From NCBI RefSeq assembly GCF_013520985.1, contig NZ_JACDTY010000002.1, forward strand, positions 124,001-188,000: a stretch of DNA of 64,000 nt. The letters are read 5' to 3'. Positions 53,233-63,380 of the stretch are shown piece after piece (position 1 is the first letter of the stretch; each line of letters starts with the position of its first letter). A program made the position numbers and the translations under genes. The stretch is from Mesorhizobium neociceri (lineage in GTDB: Bacteria; Pseudomonadota; Alphaproteobacteria; Rhizobiales; Rhizobiaceae). The notes beneath the pieces were generated by a model. That model did not search any database, was not told the DNA's origin, and saw nothing but the letters and a program-made list of their open reading frames with translations.

Positions 53233-53853
53233 ATGTATCGTGCGGGGGCACATCGGGGATTTTCGGGTATCTGGGCAAGAGCGACGCGGTTCTGCTCGGA
53301 TCGCCGCGGCATCGCGGCCATCGAGTTCGCCTTCATCGTGCCTGTGCTCCTGATCATGTATTTCGTAACCATGGAGGCCTCGCAGGCCATCGAGACCAGC
53401 AAGAAGGTCAGCCGCATCGGCTCCATGGTTGCGGATCTGATCACACAGCAGCAGACAGTCGTGGCCGCCGACATCGATGCGATCATGAAGATCGGCACCT
53501 CGACCCTGCAGCCCTACAACCGCTCAACGCCGACCATCATCGTCACGGCGATACAGGTCACGACCGAGACGCCGCCGAAGGTAAAGGTCGTGTGGTCGCG
53601 CAAGCTGGTCGCTGGCACCAATATCGTCGACGCCGCCAAGGACACCATCACGACAGTCCCCGCAACGCTCAAGATCGCTGACACTTTTCTCATCCGCGTC
53701 GAAAGCCAGCTCGCCTACAAGCCCATCGTCACCTGGTCTGCCGACAGCGAAAAGCGACTTGGGCTGACCTCGGCCTTCGACTCGATAACGATGGGCGAGA
53801 CCTACTACCTCAGGCCGCGCCGGAGCACGACGATCCCCTGCGGCAACTGCTGA
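53233..53853 (+). CDS. TadE/TadF-type pseudopilin
   Basis: A 206-residue second minor pilin. The motif SDRRGIAAIEFAFIVPVLLI contains the processing Gly and the mature Glu of TadE/TadF proteins, followed by a single membrane helix and a periplasmic beta-rich domain. The C terminus ends in CGNC, two nearby cysteines that may form a disulfide. It is cotranscribed with tadE. No third TadG-like gene is found after it; the next gene is convergent. Confidence 0.83.
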   Translation: MYRAGAHRGFSGIWARATRFCSDRRGIAAIEFAFIVPVLLIMYFVTMEASQAIETSKKVSRIGSMVADLITQQQTVVAADIDAIMKIGTSTLQPYNRSTPTIIVTAIQVTTETPPKVKVVWSRKLVAGTNIVDAAKDTITTVPATLKIADTFLIRVESQLAYKPIVTWSADSEKRLGLTSAFDSITMGETYYLRPRRSTTIPCGNC

Positions 53854-53863
53854 AGCGCCGGAT

Positions 53864-54833
53864 CTATTGACCGCTGCTGTCCGACAGCAGGCGCACGATG
53901 GCTATTGCCATCGCATAGTCGCCAGCGGCGGCTGATATGAAGCCGCCGGAATGTTTCGATTCCACGAGATCGTAGACTTCCGGCGACTGCGATCTGAGAT
54001 TGGTGAGGAAGACGGTCAGCCGGCGCTTGGCTTCGGGGTCGAGATCGCTGCGGACGGCATGGGGTCCGTATCGCAACACAGCGGAGGTCCAGATGGTCTG
54101 GAGCGCGGCTTTCGGAATTCCCGCCGCCTCCAGCCGCTCCGCCGTGCCGTCCGGATCAGCCGGCTGATCGCCAGCAATCGCCGTCCGGTTTTCCACCGCG
54201 GCCCGCTCCCAGCCGAACACGGCATCGGCCTGGCCATCGACAAGCATCGCTTCGGCAGCGGCAGCCGAGCCGGCATGAGTGAGGAATGGCGCATCCTGGC
54301 TGATCTTGATGCCATCGGCCGCCAGCCCGGCAAGCGGCAGGAGAGAACCGCCGACATTGTCGGAAGGCGCCATGGCGATGCGGTGCGTTTGCATGGCTGC
54401 GAGATCAGGAAGCTTGCCGTCGCGCGTCAAAAAGCACGGAGCGAATGCCGGTGGCGCCGTCGGCATCGACCGGCGCCACCAGAGCTTCGACGCAGCCGCA
54501 GCGCTCCGAGGCGGTGGCGTAGGCGGTCGCCGAATAGACCGCATACTGAATCCGGGCATTGGCTTGTGCCTCGATCAGCGCTGCATAGTCATGCGCGACG
54601 ACGAATTCCACCTTCATGCCGAGCGCCTTGCCGTAGGCATCTGTCAGCAGAGCCAGGCCTGGAACCGTGTTGCCGGCTCCCGGCTCGGCAACGATGCCGA
54701 TCCGAAACGTCCCGATCTGGTCGCGCCAGTCGGCGTGCGCGGTGTACGGCAAGGCCAGCAACGCCACGGTGGTCGCCAATGCCCTCCAACCCGGCCCCAT
54801 GGCCGGCCCCGTGGCGAGATCCGCCCGTCTCAT
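53864..54833 (-). pseudogene. Frameshifted PhnD-like phosphate/phosphonate-binding protein
   Basis: The N-terminal part starts at 54833 with a signal peptide ([17 protein letters not shown]) and reads [20 protein letters not shown], typical of PhnD-like binding proteins. It breaks at a run of five A on the plus strand (54429-54433; T5 on the coding strand). The C-terminal half continues in another frame with [20 protein letters not shown] and [14 protein letters not shown] to the stop at 53864. The span of 970 bases is one more than a multiple of three; removing one T restores a 322-residue protein. A homopolymer sequencing error is as likely as a true mutation. No transport partners are adjacent. 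Confidence 0.75.
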
Positions 54834-55009
54834 CGTTTCATGCCTCGTACCGCCGTTCCTCGAAGCACGTCGCATCTCGCAAGAATCCGTGCAGCGCGCC
54901 TGCCTGCCATCGCGACTATTGTGCCAGGCAGCTGCTGCCTGGTTTCCGATTTGCCAATGCCGCGACGGGACCTTATGTCTGGTCACCCAGACTGGCAATG
55001 ACGGCACCG

Positions 55010-56251
55010 ATGGCGCGCGCTTTCCTCTTCGTTCTCGATTCCTTCGGCATTGGCGGCGCGGCCGATGCCGAACGCTATGGCGACGCCGGCTCGAACACAT
55101 TCGGACATATCGCCCAGGCCTGCGCGGAAGGCCGCGCCGATCGCGAAGGCCTGCGCAAGGGACCGCTTCTGGTGCCCAACATGGTTTCACTCGGTCTAGG
55201 CCGCGCCGCGCACACTGCGACCGGGTTTCGATTCGACAGTAGTGCCGGCGCTGTCTTAGCCTCCGCCTTCCACGGCGCGGCGCAGGAGATTTCAAGCGGC
55301 AAGGATACGCCGTCGGGTCACTGGGAAATCGCCGGCCTGCCGGTGCGCTTCGACTGGGGCTATTTCCCCGATACGGTGCCTGCCTTCCCTGCCGAACTGA
55401 CCGAAGCGATGATCAGCGAGGGCAACGTGCCGGGCATTCTCGGCAACTGCCATGCGCCGGGCACGGAGATCATCGAGCGCTTCGGCGAGGAGCATATCCG
55501 TACCGGCAAGCCGATCTGCTACACCTCGGTCGATTCCGTCCTGCAGATAGCAGCGCACGAGGTCCATTTCGGCCTGGAGCGGCTCTACGAGTTCTGCAAG
55601 ACGGTGCGCCGGCTGGTCGACCCGCTTAAAATCGGACGGGTGATCGCACGGCCCTTCCTTGGCGAAACATCAGCCACCTTCGAGCGCACCTACAACCGCC
55701 ATGACTACGCCGTGCCGCCGCCCGAACCGACGCTGCTCGACCGGCTGACAGCGCGCGGCAGCCGGGTGATAGCGGTCGGCAAGATCGGCGACATCTTCGC
55801 TCATCGCGGTATCTCGGAAGTGCGCAAGGCGCCCGGCAACATGGCGATGTTCGACAAGGCGCTGGGCGCGATGGACGAGGCCGGCGACGGCGACCTGGTG
55901 TTCGCCAATTTCGTCGACTTCGACACCGAGTTCGGCCATCGCCGCGACGTCGCCGGCTATGCGGCGGCGCTCGAAGCCTTCGACCGGCGGCTGCCCGAGG
56001 CGCTGGCGAAACTGAGGCCGGGCGACCTGCTCATCCTCACCGCCGACCATGGCAACGATCCGACATGGCGCGGCACCGACCACACGCGCGAGCGCATTCC
56101 GGTGATCGGCACCGCACCGGGTCTCACGGGCGGCGACATCGGGCTGAGGGCCACCTTCGCCGACATCGGTGAAACCGTGGCCGAACACCTCGCGCTGGCG
56201 CAAGGCCGACACGGTACTTCCTTTCATGCGACGATAGGCGGCCATGCCTGA
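55010..56251 (+). CDS. deoB: Phosphopentomutase DeoB
   Basis: Alkaline-phosphatase-superfamily mutase of 413 residues that interconverts (deoxy)ribose 1- and 5-phosphates in nucleoside salvage. The N terminus [17 protein letters not shown] contains the first metal Asp, [11 protein letters not shown] the phosphorylated Thr region, and [19 protein letters not shown] the other metal ligands. An ATG at 54998 would add four residues; the choice is uncertain. It overlaps mutM by eight bases. No other deo genes are in the window. Confidence 0.94.
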   Translation: MARAFLFVLDSFGIGGAADAERYGDAGSNTFGHIAQACAEGRADREGLRKGPLLVPNMVSLGLGRAAHTATGFRFDSSAGAVLASAFHGAAQEISSGKDTPSGHWEIAGLPVRFDWGYFPDTVPAFPAELTEAMISEGNVPGILGNCHAPGTEIIERFGEEHIRTGKPICYTSVDSVLQIAAHEVHFGLERLYEFCKTVRRLVDPLKIGRVIARPFLGETSATFERTYNRHDYAVPPPEPTLLDRLTARGSRVIAVGKIGDIFAHRGISEVRKAPGNMAMFDKALGAMDEAGDGDLVFANFVDFDTEFGHRRDVAGYAAALEAFDRRLPEALAKLRPGDLLILTADHGNDPTWRGTDHTRERIPVIGTAPGLTGGDIGLRATFADIGETVAEHLALAQGRHGTSFHATIGGHA

Positions 56252-57134
56252 GCTGCCCGAGGTCGAAACGGTCCGGCGTGGCCTTCAGCCGGTTCTGGAA
56301 GGCGCGCGCATCGTGCGCGTCGAGGCACGCCGGCCCGATCTCAGATTTCCGTTTCCGACGAAATTTGCGCAGCGGCTGACCGGCAAGACCATCACCGCGC
56401 TTGGCCGCCGCGCCAAATATCTGACCATGCATCTGGACGGCGGCCCGGTGCTGATCTGCCATCTCGGCATGTCGGGCTCTTTCCGTATCGAAACCGTCGA
56501 TGATAGCGAGACACCGGGCGCATTCCATCACGAGTGCTCGAAGGATGCCAAGCACGACCATGTCGTGTTCCATGTCGTGTCGCCAGCCGGCGTCCAGTCT
56601 CGCGTGGTCTTCAACGACCCGCGCCGCTTCGGCTTCATGTTGTTTGCCGAAGGGCTGGCCGACGCGCATCCGATGCTGGCGGGACTGGGCGTCGAGCCGA
56701 CCGGCAATGCGCTGGACGGCTCCCTGCTCGCCTCGCTGCTGAAGGGCCGCAGATCGCCGTTGAAGGCGGCGCTGCTCGACCAGAAGCTGATTGCCGGACT
56801 CGGCAACATTTATGTGTCGGAGGCGCTGTGGCGCGCCGGCCTGTCGCCATTGCGCGAGGCAGGCACCATCGCCGGGACCGGCAAGAAGGCCAAGGAACAG
56901 AGCGAACGACTGGCCGAGGCAATCCGTTCGGTCATCGCCGATGCGATCGCCGCCGGCGGGTCGTCGCTGCGCGACTATGTGCACACAGACGGGTCGCTGG
57001 GCTATTTCCAGCATTCCTTCGCGGTCTACGATCGCGAGGGCGAGCCCTGCCCGACGCCCCGCTGCCGCGGCCACATCGAGCGCGTCGTGCAAAGCGGCCG
57101 CTCGACCTTCTATTGCCGGACCTGTCAGCGGTGA
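56244..57134 (+). CDS. mutM: Formamidopyrimidine-DNA glycosylase MutM (Fpg)
   Basis: Base-excision repair glycosylase/AP lyase for 8-oxoguanine, 296 residues. The N terminus [14 protein letters not shown] supplies the catalytic Pro (after Met removal) and Glu. A conserved Lys lies in the [15 protein letters not shown] stretch, the H2TH motif in [20 protein letters not shown], and a C-terminal zinc finger with Cys pairs in CPTPRC and CRTC. The start overlaps the end of deoB by eight bases, so they are probably cotranscribed. All catalytic elements are present. Confidence 0.96.
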   Translation: MPELPEVETVRRGLQPVLEGARIVRVEARRPDLRFPFPTKFAQRLTGKTITALGRRAKYLTMHLDGGPVLICHLGMSGSFRIETVDDSETPGAFHHECSKDAKHDHVVFHVVSPAGVQSRVVFNDPRRFGFMLFAEGLADAHPMLAGLGVEPTGNALDGSLLASLLKGRRSPLKAALLDQKLIAGLGNIYVSEALWRAGLSPLREAGTIAGTGKKAKEQSERLAEAIRSVIADAIAAGGSSLRDYVHTDGSLGYFQHSFAVYDREGEPCPTPRCRGHIERVVQSGRSTFYCRTCQR

Positions 57135-57176
57135 GCTAGACCGGTCTCTTCATTGCCGGAACGAGGAGGCCAGCCC

Positions 57177-57950
57177 ATGGACTATGAAACCATCATCGTG
57201 GAGACCCGCGGCAAGGTCGGCCTGATCACGCTGAACCGGCCCAAGGCGCTCAACGCGCTGAATGCCCAGGTGCTGGCGGACATATTGGTGGCGGCAAAGG
57301 GGTTCGACGCCGATCCGGGCATCGGCGCCATTGTCATCACCGGTTCCGAGAAGGCCTTTGCGGCGGGCGCCGACATCAAGGAAATGCAGACCATCGCCTA
57401 CGCCGACGCCTATGTGCAGGATCTTTTCGTCGGCTGGGAGGACTTCACACGCACGCGCAAGCCGATGATCGCGGCTGTCGCCGGCTATGCGCTGGGCGGC
57501 GGCTGCGAGCTGGCGATGATGTGCGATTTCATCATTGCCGCCGACACGGCCAAGTTCGGCCAGCCCGAAATCACGCTCGGCGTCATTCCCGGCATGGGCG
57601 GGTCGCAACGGCTGACCCGCTTTGTCGGCAAGTCGAAGGCGATGGACATGTGCCTGACCGGCCGGATGATGGATGCCGCCGAGGCCGAGCGGAGCGGCCT
57701 GGCGTCGCGCGTCGTGCCCGCCGCCGAGCTGGTCGAGGAGGCACTGAAGGCCGCGGCCCGGATCGCCGAATTTTCGCTGCCCTCGGTGATGATGGCCAAG
57801 GAGGCCATCAACCGCGCCTACGAGACGACTCTGGCCGAGGGACTGCGCTTCGAACGCCGGCTGTTCCACTCGCTGTTTGCGCTCGACGACCAGAAGGAAG
57901 GCATGGCGGCCTTTGCCGAGAAGCGGAAGCCGAATTTCACCAATCGCTAG
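57177..57950 (+). CDS. Enoyl-CoA hydratase
   Basis: A 257-residue crotonase-family hydratase from the ATG at 57177, preceded by AGGAGG. It carries the oxyanion segment [11 protein letters not shown] and both catalytic glutamates, in [11 protein letters not shown] and [13 protein letters not shown], so it should be a true hydratase of short-chain 2-enoyl-CoA. It follows mutM by 42 bp on the same strand. It contrasts with the quorum-sensing crotonase at 4452-5201, which lacks both residues. The pathway (fatty-acid or branched-chain) is not given by its neighbours. Confidence 0.93.
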   Translation: MDYETIIVETRGKVGLITLNRPKALNALNAQVLADILVAAKGFDADPGIGAIVITGSEKAFAAGADIKEMQTIAYADAYVQDLFVGWEDFTRTRKPMIAAVAGYALGGGCELAMMCDFIIAADTAKFGQPEITLGVIPGMGGSQRLTRFVGKSKAMDMCLTGRMMDAAEAERSGLASRVVPAAELVEEALKAAARIAEFSLPSVMMAKEAINRAYETTLAEGLRFERRLFHSLFALDDQKEGMAAFAEKRKPNFTNR

Positions 57951-57963
57951 CGTCAACGCGTTA

Positions 57964-58013
57964 GAGCATGATGCCCTCCGAAAAACCGCTTCACACTTTT
58001 CGGCATCATGCTC
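57964..58013. repeat. Rhizobial intergenic hairpin repeat, copy 3
   Basis: GAGCATGATGCC (57964-57975) and GGCATCATGCTC (58002-58013) are perfect 12-bp arms around CCGAAAAACCGCTTCACACT and TTTCGG. It shares its core with the elements at 19023 and 28291 and lies just after the enoyl-CoA hydratase gene, where it may act as terminator. Confidence 0.8.
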
Positions 58014-58167
58014 CGGCGGCAGAGGCCAAAAAGAAGCCAAAGCGGCGTTGACGTGCCGGGAAAGCTGAACTATAAGCCGCTCCAACCGAGGCGGCCGTTG
58101 GCTGCCCGTTTGTTTTTTGCGCCCTGCGGCATCCCGCATGCGCTCACCAGATCAGAAGAGAGGCACC

Positions 58168-58434
58168 ATGGCCAATACCTCCTCGGCCAAAAAGGCAACG
58201 CGCAAGATCGCCCGCCGCGCAGCGATCAACAAGAACCGCCGCTCGCGCGCGCGTACCTATGTCCGCCAGGTCGAAGAGGCACTGGCTGCCGGCGACAAGG
58301 CAGCCGCGCTGGAAGCCTTCAAGACCGCAGAGCCGGAATTGATGCGCGCCGCGACCAAGGGCGTGATCCACAAGAATACGGCATCGCGCAAGGTGTCGCG
58401 TCTGGCTCACCGTCTCAAGGTGCTGTCGGCCTGA
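58168..58434 (+). CDS. rpsT: 30S ribosomal protein S20
   Basis: An 88-residue basic protein that binds 16S rRNA in the small subunit. The N terminus [20 protein letters not shown] and the helical body ending in [12 protein letters not shown] are typical S20. The ATG at 58168 is preceded by GAAGAGAGG. The gene lies upstream of dnaA, an arrangement common in alphaproteobacteria, and is followed by a strong terminator. Confidence 0.97.
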   Translation: MANTSSAKKATRKIARRAAINKNRRSRARTYVRQVEEALAAGDKAAALEAFKTAEPELMRAATKGVIHKNTASRKVSRLAHRLKVLSA

Positions 58435-58462
58435 TCGACTGTTCCTGAACTGTCGTTCTTTC

Positions 58463-58490
58463 AAACCCGGCCGATTGTGCCGGGTTTTTT
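58463..58490 (+). terminator. Terminator after rpsT
   Basis: AAACCCGGC (58463-58471) pairs with GCCGGGTTT (58479-58487) around a 7-nt loop and the T run continues to 58490, a textbook intrinsic terminator. Confidence 0.92.
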
Positions 58491-58667
58491 CGTTTGCCGG
58501 CAAGTACTTAAAAGAACGCCCGCAAAGCGCGCCCGGTCCGCATTCCAGAGTTCGGAATGCTTTGCCGGCATATACACTCCCACTGATAGTCCAATCCGCC
58601 GAAACGGCCCACGCCAATAAATTTGGCTGTCACAAATTACTGATATTTTTCAAATACTTGCGGCCGG

Positions 58668-58687
58668 TGATCCACAGCTTGTTCACA
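58668..58687 (+). promoter_or_regulatory. Pair of DnaA-box-like sites
   Basis: TGATCCACA (58668-58676) and TTGTTCACA (58679-58687) each differ by one base from the consensus TTATNCACA and lie head to tail two bases apart, next to an AT-rich stretch upstream of dnaA. Confidence 0.5.
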
Positions 58688-58884
58688 TAGCCTGTGGGCG
58701 ACAGGCGGCAAGTTGGTGTCAAGCGAATTATTTCAGAAAATTTCAAACCGCACAGCCATTTTCATATTCGCGGCAAAAGGGTTTGAATCACAATGGCTTT
58801 GTCAAAATCTGCGGTTCCAGGACGGGACCCGAACCCTTCATCAGTAACCAGATTCCTTAAAAATCCGTTAGACGTGGCCTTGCC

Positions 58885-58893
58885 CTATCCACA
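58885..58893 (+). promoter_or_regulatory. DnaA-box-like site
   Basis: CTATCCACA differs by one base from TTATCCACA and lies about 390 bp upstream of the dnaA start. Confidence 0.45.
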
Positions 58894-59283
58894 GCGATTT
58901 CGGTAGTGTCTGTCCATCGAAAGGGACGGGCCATTAGCCCATATAACCCAGCCTGAATCGGCCAGCTCACAGTGGCAGAATTCATGACGTGGATCAATTC
59001 CGCGAACGGGTATGGTTTGTCTTTTCCGTGCGGTAGGGGACTGGCGTAATTGTACATGGCAGGTTGATGGCGCACCGGCGTTTTCGCCGGGTGGTGTTGC
59101 TTTGCCCGAACATGTCAGACGGACTGGCTTTAAGCAGCCGGGACCGATCCCTTGCTGACGAGGCAACGTCATCCGCCAGCGGCGGCGGTGGTGTTGTAGC
59201 GAAGATACGGTCGCTGGAAACATGGGTGCAGGAGGCGCACTCCCGGCGGAAAAAAGGTACAAAAGAGCAAGGGACGCACAATC

Positions 59284-60825
59284 ATGCAGAGCGGCATCGA
59301 GCGGGAGCTTACGGGCGACCTGCCATTTCCTGGAACATTGGTCGGAACGAACGACATGGCGGCTTCCAGCGACGCGGAACAAAAGTTCGACCGGGTCAAG
59401 GCTCAGTTGAAGGCGCGTCTGGGAACCGAGGTCTATTCGAGCTGGTTCGGGCGGATGAAGGTGGCGGAGGCTTCCCGGGGCATTATACGCATCTCTGTAC
59501 CCACGGCGTTCCTGCGCTCGTGGATCAATGGTCACTATCTCGATCTCATCGCCGATCTGTGGAAGCACGAGGATCCCGAGATCCTGAAGATCGAGATCGT
59601 CGTGCGCACCGCGACCCGCCCGGCCCGCAATGGCGTCGAGCCCGAAGCCGTGCCTGCGCGCAAGATGACCCAGACGCAGACCGCACTGGCGGCCGGCACG
59701 GCGGGTCCAGGCCGGGTGGAGCGGGCGCCTGCCCCTCGCCCGGGTACGCCGATCGAGGCCGAGTTCCGGCACAATGTGCTGGGGTCACCGCTCGACCCGC
59801 GCTACACGTTCGGCTCCTTCATCGAAGGACCGTCGAACCGGGTGGCCTTCGCTGCCGCCAAAGCCGTGGCGGAATCGCAGTCGAGCGCGGTGCGCTTCAA
59901 TCCGTTGTTCCTCCATGCCACCGTCGGCCTCGGCAAGACGCACCTTTTGCAGGCGATCGCAGCCGAGTCGCTCAAGCAGAACCCGAAATCGCGCGTCGTC
60001 TACCTGACGGCCGAGTATTTCATGTGGCGCTTCGCCACCGCGATCCGCGACAACAATGCGCTGACGCTCAAGGAGCAACTGCGCGACATCGACCTGTTGA
60101 TCATCGACGACATGCAGTTTCTGCAGGGCAAGTCGATCCAGCATGAATTCTGCCATCTTATCAATATGCTGCTCGACAGCGCCAAGCAGGTGGTGGTTGC
60201 CGCCGACCGGCCGCCGTCGGAACTGGAATCGCTGGAGCCGCGCGTGCGCTCGCGCCTCAATGGCGGCGTCGCGCTTGAAATGTCGGCGCCGGACTTCGCC
60301 ATGCGCATCGGCATGCTCAAGCTGCGGCTTGCCACCGCCAAGGTCGACGATGCGTCACTCAATATTTCGGAGGAGATCCTCAACCATGTCGCCCGCACTG
60401 TGACCGGCAGCGGTCGTGAACTGGAAGGCGCGTTCAACCAGCTGCTGTTTCGTCAGTCGTTCGAGCCGGCGATCACCATCGACCGCATCGATGAAATCCT
60501 CGGCCATATCTATCGCTCGGGCGAGCCGAAGCGGGTGCGTATCGAGGACATCCAGCGCATCGTGGCGCGCCACTACAATGTTTCGAAGACAGAGCTTCTG
60601 TCCAACCGGCGCACGCGCACCATCGTCAAGCCACGGCAGGTCGCCATGTACCTGTCGAAGGTGATGACGCCACGTTCGCTGCCGGAGATCGGCAGGCGTT
60701 TCGGCGGTCGCGATCACACCACGGTGCTGCATGCCGTGCGCAAGATCGAGGACCTTTCCGGCGTCGACAATACGCTGGCGCAGGAGCTGGAACTGTTGCG
60801 CAGACTGATCAACGACCAGGCCTGA
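59284..60825 (+). CDS. dnaA: Chromosomal replication initiator DnaA
   Basis: AAA+ initiator of replication, 513 residues. Domain I (about 30-105) reads [20 protein letters not shown], domain II is a Pro/Ala-rich linker, and domain III has Walker [13 protein letters not shown] near residue 222, Walker [14 protein letters not shown] and the sensor region. Domain IV ends with the DNA-binding signature [15 protein letters not shown]. The residues just before the P-loop are HAT instead of the common YGG. An ATG at 59356 (MAASSDAEQ) is an alternative start. dnaN and recF follow. DnaA-box-like sites upstream suggest autoregulation. Confidence 0.96.
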   Translation: MQSGIERELTGDLPFPGTLVGTNDMAASSDAEQKFDRVKAQLKARLGTEVYSSWFGRMKVAEASRGIIRISVPTAFLRSWINGHYLDLIADLWKHEDPEILKIEIVVRTATRPARNGVEPEAVPARKMTQTQTALAAGTAGPGRVERAPAPRPGTPIEAEFRHNVLGSPLDPRYTFGSFIEGPSNRVAFAAAKAVAESQSSAVRFNPLFLHATVGLGKTHLLQAIAAESLKQNPKSRVVYLTAEYFMWRFATAIRDNNALTLKEQLRDIDLLIIDDMQFLQGKSIQHEFCHLINMLLDSAKQVVVAADRPPSELESLEPRVRSRLNGGVALEMSAPDFAMRIGMLKLRLATAKVDDASLNISEEILNHVARTVTGSGRELEGAFNQLLFRQSFEPAITIDRIDEILGHIYRSGEPKRVRIEDIQRIVARHYNVSKTELLSNRRTRTIVKPRQVAMYLSKVMTPRSLPEIGRRFGGRDHTTVLHAVRKIEDLSGVDNTLAQELELLRRLINDQA

Positions 60826-60874
60826 TCGGCCCAGGAAACGCCGGTTGGCAGTCGTTGCCAGCTTTATCCCCAGA

Positions 60875-60912
60875 AAGCCCGCGTAACCGGCGCGAACCGG
60901 TGGCGCGGGCTT
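60875..60912 (+). terminator. Hairpin terminator after dnaA
   Basis: AAGCCCGCG (60875-60883) pairs with CGCGGGCTT (60904-60912), with an inner stem ACCGG/CCGGT. Pyrimidine-rich sequence follows up to GGCTTTTTC. It separates dnaA and dnaN. Confidence 0.65.
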
Positions 60913-61025
60913 GCCTTTACTGGCTTTTTCCTGTCAGTTTGCATAGATTCTGAGCCTGTTCAGACCTTTCGCGGGGCGCCGCCCACTGGTGACCCGTTCA
61001 TTCATTCAAGCGAGCCTGTTTCGTC

Positions 61026-62144
61026 ATGCGTGTTATCCTGGAACGGTCAAATCTCCTGAAGTCGCTCAACCACGTTCATCGCGTGGTCGAACGGCGCAAC
61101 ACCATACCGATCCTGTCGAACGTGCTGCTCAGCGCCGAGGGCGCCAGCCTTGAAATGAAAGCCACCGACCTCGACCTCGAAGTGACCGAAGCGACACCCG
61201 CAAAGGTTGAGCGCGGCGGGGCGACGACGGTCCCGGCGCACCTGCTCTACGACATCGTGCGCAAACTGGCCGACGGCGCCGAAGTGATGCTGAAGACCGA
61301 CGAGGACGGCAACGCCATGACGGTGACGTCGGGTCGCTCGAGCTTTCGTCTGCAGTGTCTGCCGCAGTCCGATTTCCCCGAGCTTTCGGCCGGATCCTTC
61401 TCGCATATCTTCCGGCTCGATTCCGTCGCCTTGAGAGGGCTGATCGAGAAGACCCAGTTCGCCATCTCCACCGAAGAGACGCGCTATTATCTGAACGGCA
61501 TCTACCTGCACACGCATGAGACCGGCGGCAAGCTGAAGCTGCGCTCGGTGGCGACCGACGGCCATCGCCTGGCGCGCGCCGAAATCGACGCCCCGGCGGG
61601 TTCCGAAGGCATGCCGGGCATCATCATTCCGCGCAAGACGGTCAGCGAGTTGCAGAAGCTGGTCGACGACCCGGATGTCGCTGTCACCACCGAATTGTCC
61701 GACACCAAGATCCGCTTCACCATCGGCAGCGTGGTTTTGACCTCGAAGCTGATCGACGGCACCTTCCCGGACTATCAGCGCGTCATCCCGACCGGCAACG
61801 ACAAGAAACTGATCATCGACCGCCAGAGTTTCGCTGCCGCCGTCGACCGCGTCTCGACCATCTCCTCCGAGCGTGGCCGCGCGGTGAAGCTTTCGATCAC
61901 CGAAGGCCAGGTGACGCTTGCCGTCAACAATCCGGATTCGGGCAGCGCCACCGAGGAACTGGCGGCCGACTATTCGTCCGACCCGATCGAGATCGGCTTC
62001 AACGCCAAATACCTGCTCGACGTCGCCGCGCAGCTGACCGGCACGGAAGCGAAGTTCATGCTGGCCGATGCCGGTTCACCGACGCTGATCCACGACATGG
62101 CTGACGAGACCGCGCTCTACGTGCTGATGCCGATGCGGGTGTAG
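61026..62144 (+). CDS. dnaN: DNA polymerase III beta clamp DnaN
   Basis: Sliding clamp of 372 residues that tethers polymerase III to DNA as a ring dimer. Three clamp domains of about 120 residues are present. The N terminus is MRVILERSNLLKSLNHVHRV; VERRNTIPILSNVLL and KSVRSVATDGHRLA-like stretches (here LRSVATDGHRLARAE) are conserved; and the C terminus ends in ETALYVLMPMRV with the hydrophobic binding groove. It lies 200 bp after dnaA and 59 bp before recF. Confidence 0.97.
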   Translation: MRVILERSNLLKSLNHVHRVVERRNTIPILSNVLLSAEGASLEMKATDLDLEVTEATPAKVERGGATTVPAHLLYDIVRKLADGAEVMLKTDEDGNAMTVTSGRSSFRLQCLPQSDFPELSAGSFSHIFRLDSVALRGLIEKTQFAISTEETRYYLNGIYLHTHETGGKLKLRSVATDGHRLARAEIDAPAGSEGMPGIIIPRKTVSELQKLVDDPDVAVTTELSDTKIRFTIGSVVLTSKLIDGTFPDYQRVIPTGNDKKLIIDRQSFAAAVDRVSTISSERGRAVKLSITEGQVTLAVNNPDSGSATEELAADYSSDPIEIGFNAKYLLDVAAQLTGTEAKFMLADAGSPTLIHDMADETALYVLMPMRV

Positions 62145-62203
62145 CCGCGCTGCGGCAAACCTTCGGCGTGACGATTGCGGCGACTTCTACAGGCGGATAG
62201 CGG

Positions 62204-63349
62204 TTGCCCGAGCAAAGCCATATAAGTAAGCTAACACTTACGAATTTCCGCAACTATGCGTCCCTGACGATCGACCTTTCTCCGGGCGCCGTGGTGTTTT
62301 CCGGCGACAATGGTGCGGGCAAGACCAATCTCCTGGAAGCCATCTCCCTGCTGACGCCGGGCCGCGGCCTGCGTCGCGCGCCTTATGCCGACGTGGCCCG
62401 AGAAGGCGGCGATGGCGGCTTTGCGCTGCACGCCCGGCTCGACGGGCCCGATGGCCAGGTCGAGATCGGCACCGGCATCACCGGTGGCGAAGCCGCCGGC
62501 GAAGGCGGCCGCAAGGTGCGGATCAATGGTGCACCGGCGCGGTCGGCCGACGCCATGCTCGAGTGGCTGCGCGTCGTCTGGCTGACGCCGGCCATGGACG
62601 GCCTGTTTCCAGGACCTGCCGCCGACCGCCGGCGTTTTCTCGACCGGCTGGTGCTGGCGATCGATCCTGGCCATGGCCAACGTGCGCTCGACTATGAGAA
62701 GGCGATGCGCGGACGTAACCGATTGCTTACGGACGGCTCGCGCGACGGTGGCTGGTTCGAGGCCATCGAGATGCAGATGGCAGAAACCGGCGTGGCAATC
62801 GCCGCGGCGCGTGCCGAACTGGTGCGCCTGCTCGCGGCCATGATCGACAGGCTGCCCAGCAGCGGGCCGTTTCCGCAGGCCGACATCCGTCTTTCCGGCG
62901 ACCTGGAAGAACAAGTCGCCAATGCGCCAGCGGTGGATGTCGAGGAACGCTACCGCGCCGCGCTTGCCGAAGGCCGCGAGCGTGACCGCGCTGCCGGACG
63001 CACGCTGGACGGCCCGCACCGTTCGGATCTTCTCGTGCGCCACCGCCCCAAGGCGATGCCGGCCGAACTCTGCTCGACCGGCGAACAGAAGGCGCTGCTG
63101 GTCGGCATCGTGCTGTCGCATGCCAGGCTGACCGGCGAGATGTCGGGGATGACGCCGATCCTGCTGCTCGACGAGATCGCCGCGCATCTCGACGCCGGCC
63201 GGCGCGCCGCGCTGTTTTCGATCCTGGAAGAGCTGAACTGCCAGGCCTTCATGACCGGAACCGATGCGGCGCTGTTTTCCAGCCTCAGGGGACGCGCGCA
63301 GTTCCTCACCGTCGACCACGGCACGGTTGGGCCAACCGAAGGGACCTGA
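62204..63349 (+). CDS. recF: DNA replication/repair protein RecF
   Basis: SMC-like ATPase of 381 residues that helps load RecA at gaps. Walker A is GDNGAGKTNLLEAI near residue 35, following LTLTNFRNYASL. The ABC signature region is STGEQKALLVGIVLSHA, and Walker B is PILLLDEIAAHLD. The start is a TTG with AGGCGG upstream and no better in-frame choice nearby. It is the third gene of the dnaA-dnaN-recF set and is followed closely by a MoeB/ThiF-type gene. Confidence 0.94.
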   Translation: MPEQSHISKLTLTNFRNYASLTIDLSPGAVVFSGDNGAGKTNLLEAISLLTPGRGLRRAPYADVAREGGDGGFALHARLDGPDGQVEIGTGITGGEAAGEGGRKVRINGAPARSADAMLEWLRVVWLTPAMDGLFPGPAADRRRFLDRLVLAIDPGHGQRALDYEKAMRGRNRLLTDGSRDGGWFEAIEMQMAETGVAIAAARAELVRLLAAMIDRLPSSGPFPQADIRLSGDLEEQVANAPAVDVEERYRAALAEGRERDRAAGRTLDGPHRSDLLVRHRPKAMPAELCSTGEQKALLVGIVLSHARLTGEMSGMTPILLLDEIAAHLDAGRRAALFSILEELNCQAFMTGTDAALFSSLRGRAQFLTVDHGTVGPTEGT

Positions 63350-63380
63350 CAAGGTTTTTTAGCCGCTATATGATCCGGCA

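Larger units (their letters stand above)
58435..59283. other. Intergenic region rpsT-dnaA: DnaA promoter, possible origin features
   Basis: An 849-bp gap without a supported gene. After the rpsT terminator it holds AT-rich stretches (about 58615-58660 and 58720-58750). There are three near-consensus DnaA boxes, each with one mismatch to TTATNCACA: TGATCCACA at 58668, TTGTTCACA at 58679 and CTATCCACA at 58885. Three GANTC sites occur at 58785, 58851 and 58955. It probably controls dnaA; origin function is possible, but in many alphaproteobacteria the origin lies near hemE. Confidence 0.55.

Noticed and set aside
53951..54997. N-terminal extension of deoB through the PhnD-like gene
   Set aside because: The deoB frame stays open upstream, but the sequence before [13 protein letters not shown] is low-complexity and opposite the binding-protein gene. 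DeoB proteins start at this motif.
58857..59075. 72-residue minus-strand open frame in the rpsT-dnaA gap
   Set aside because: It has no ribosome binding site or domain and overlaps a DnaA-box-like site and probable dnaA regulatory sequence; better treated as non-coding.
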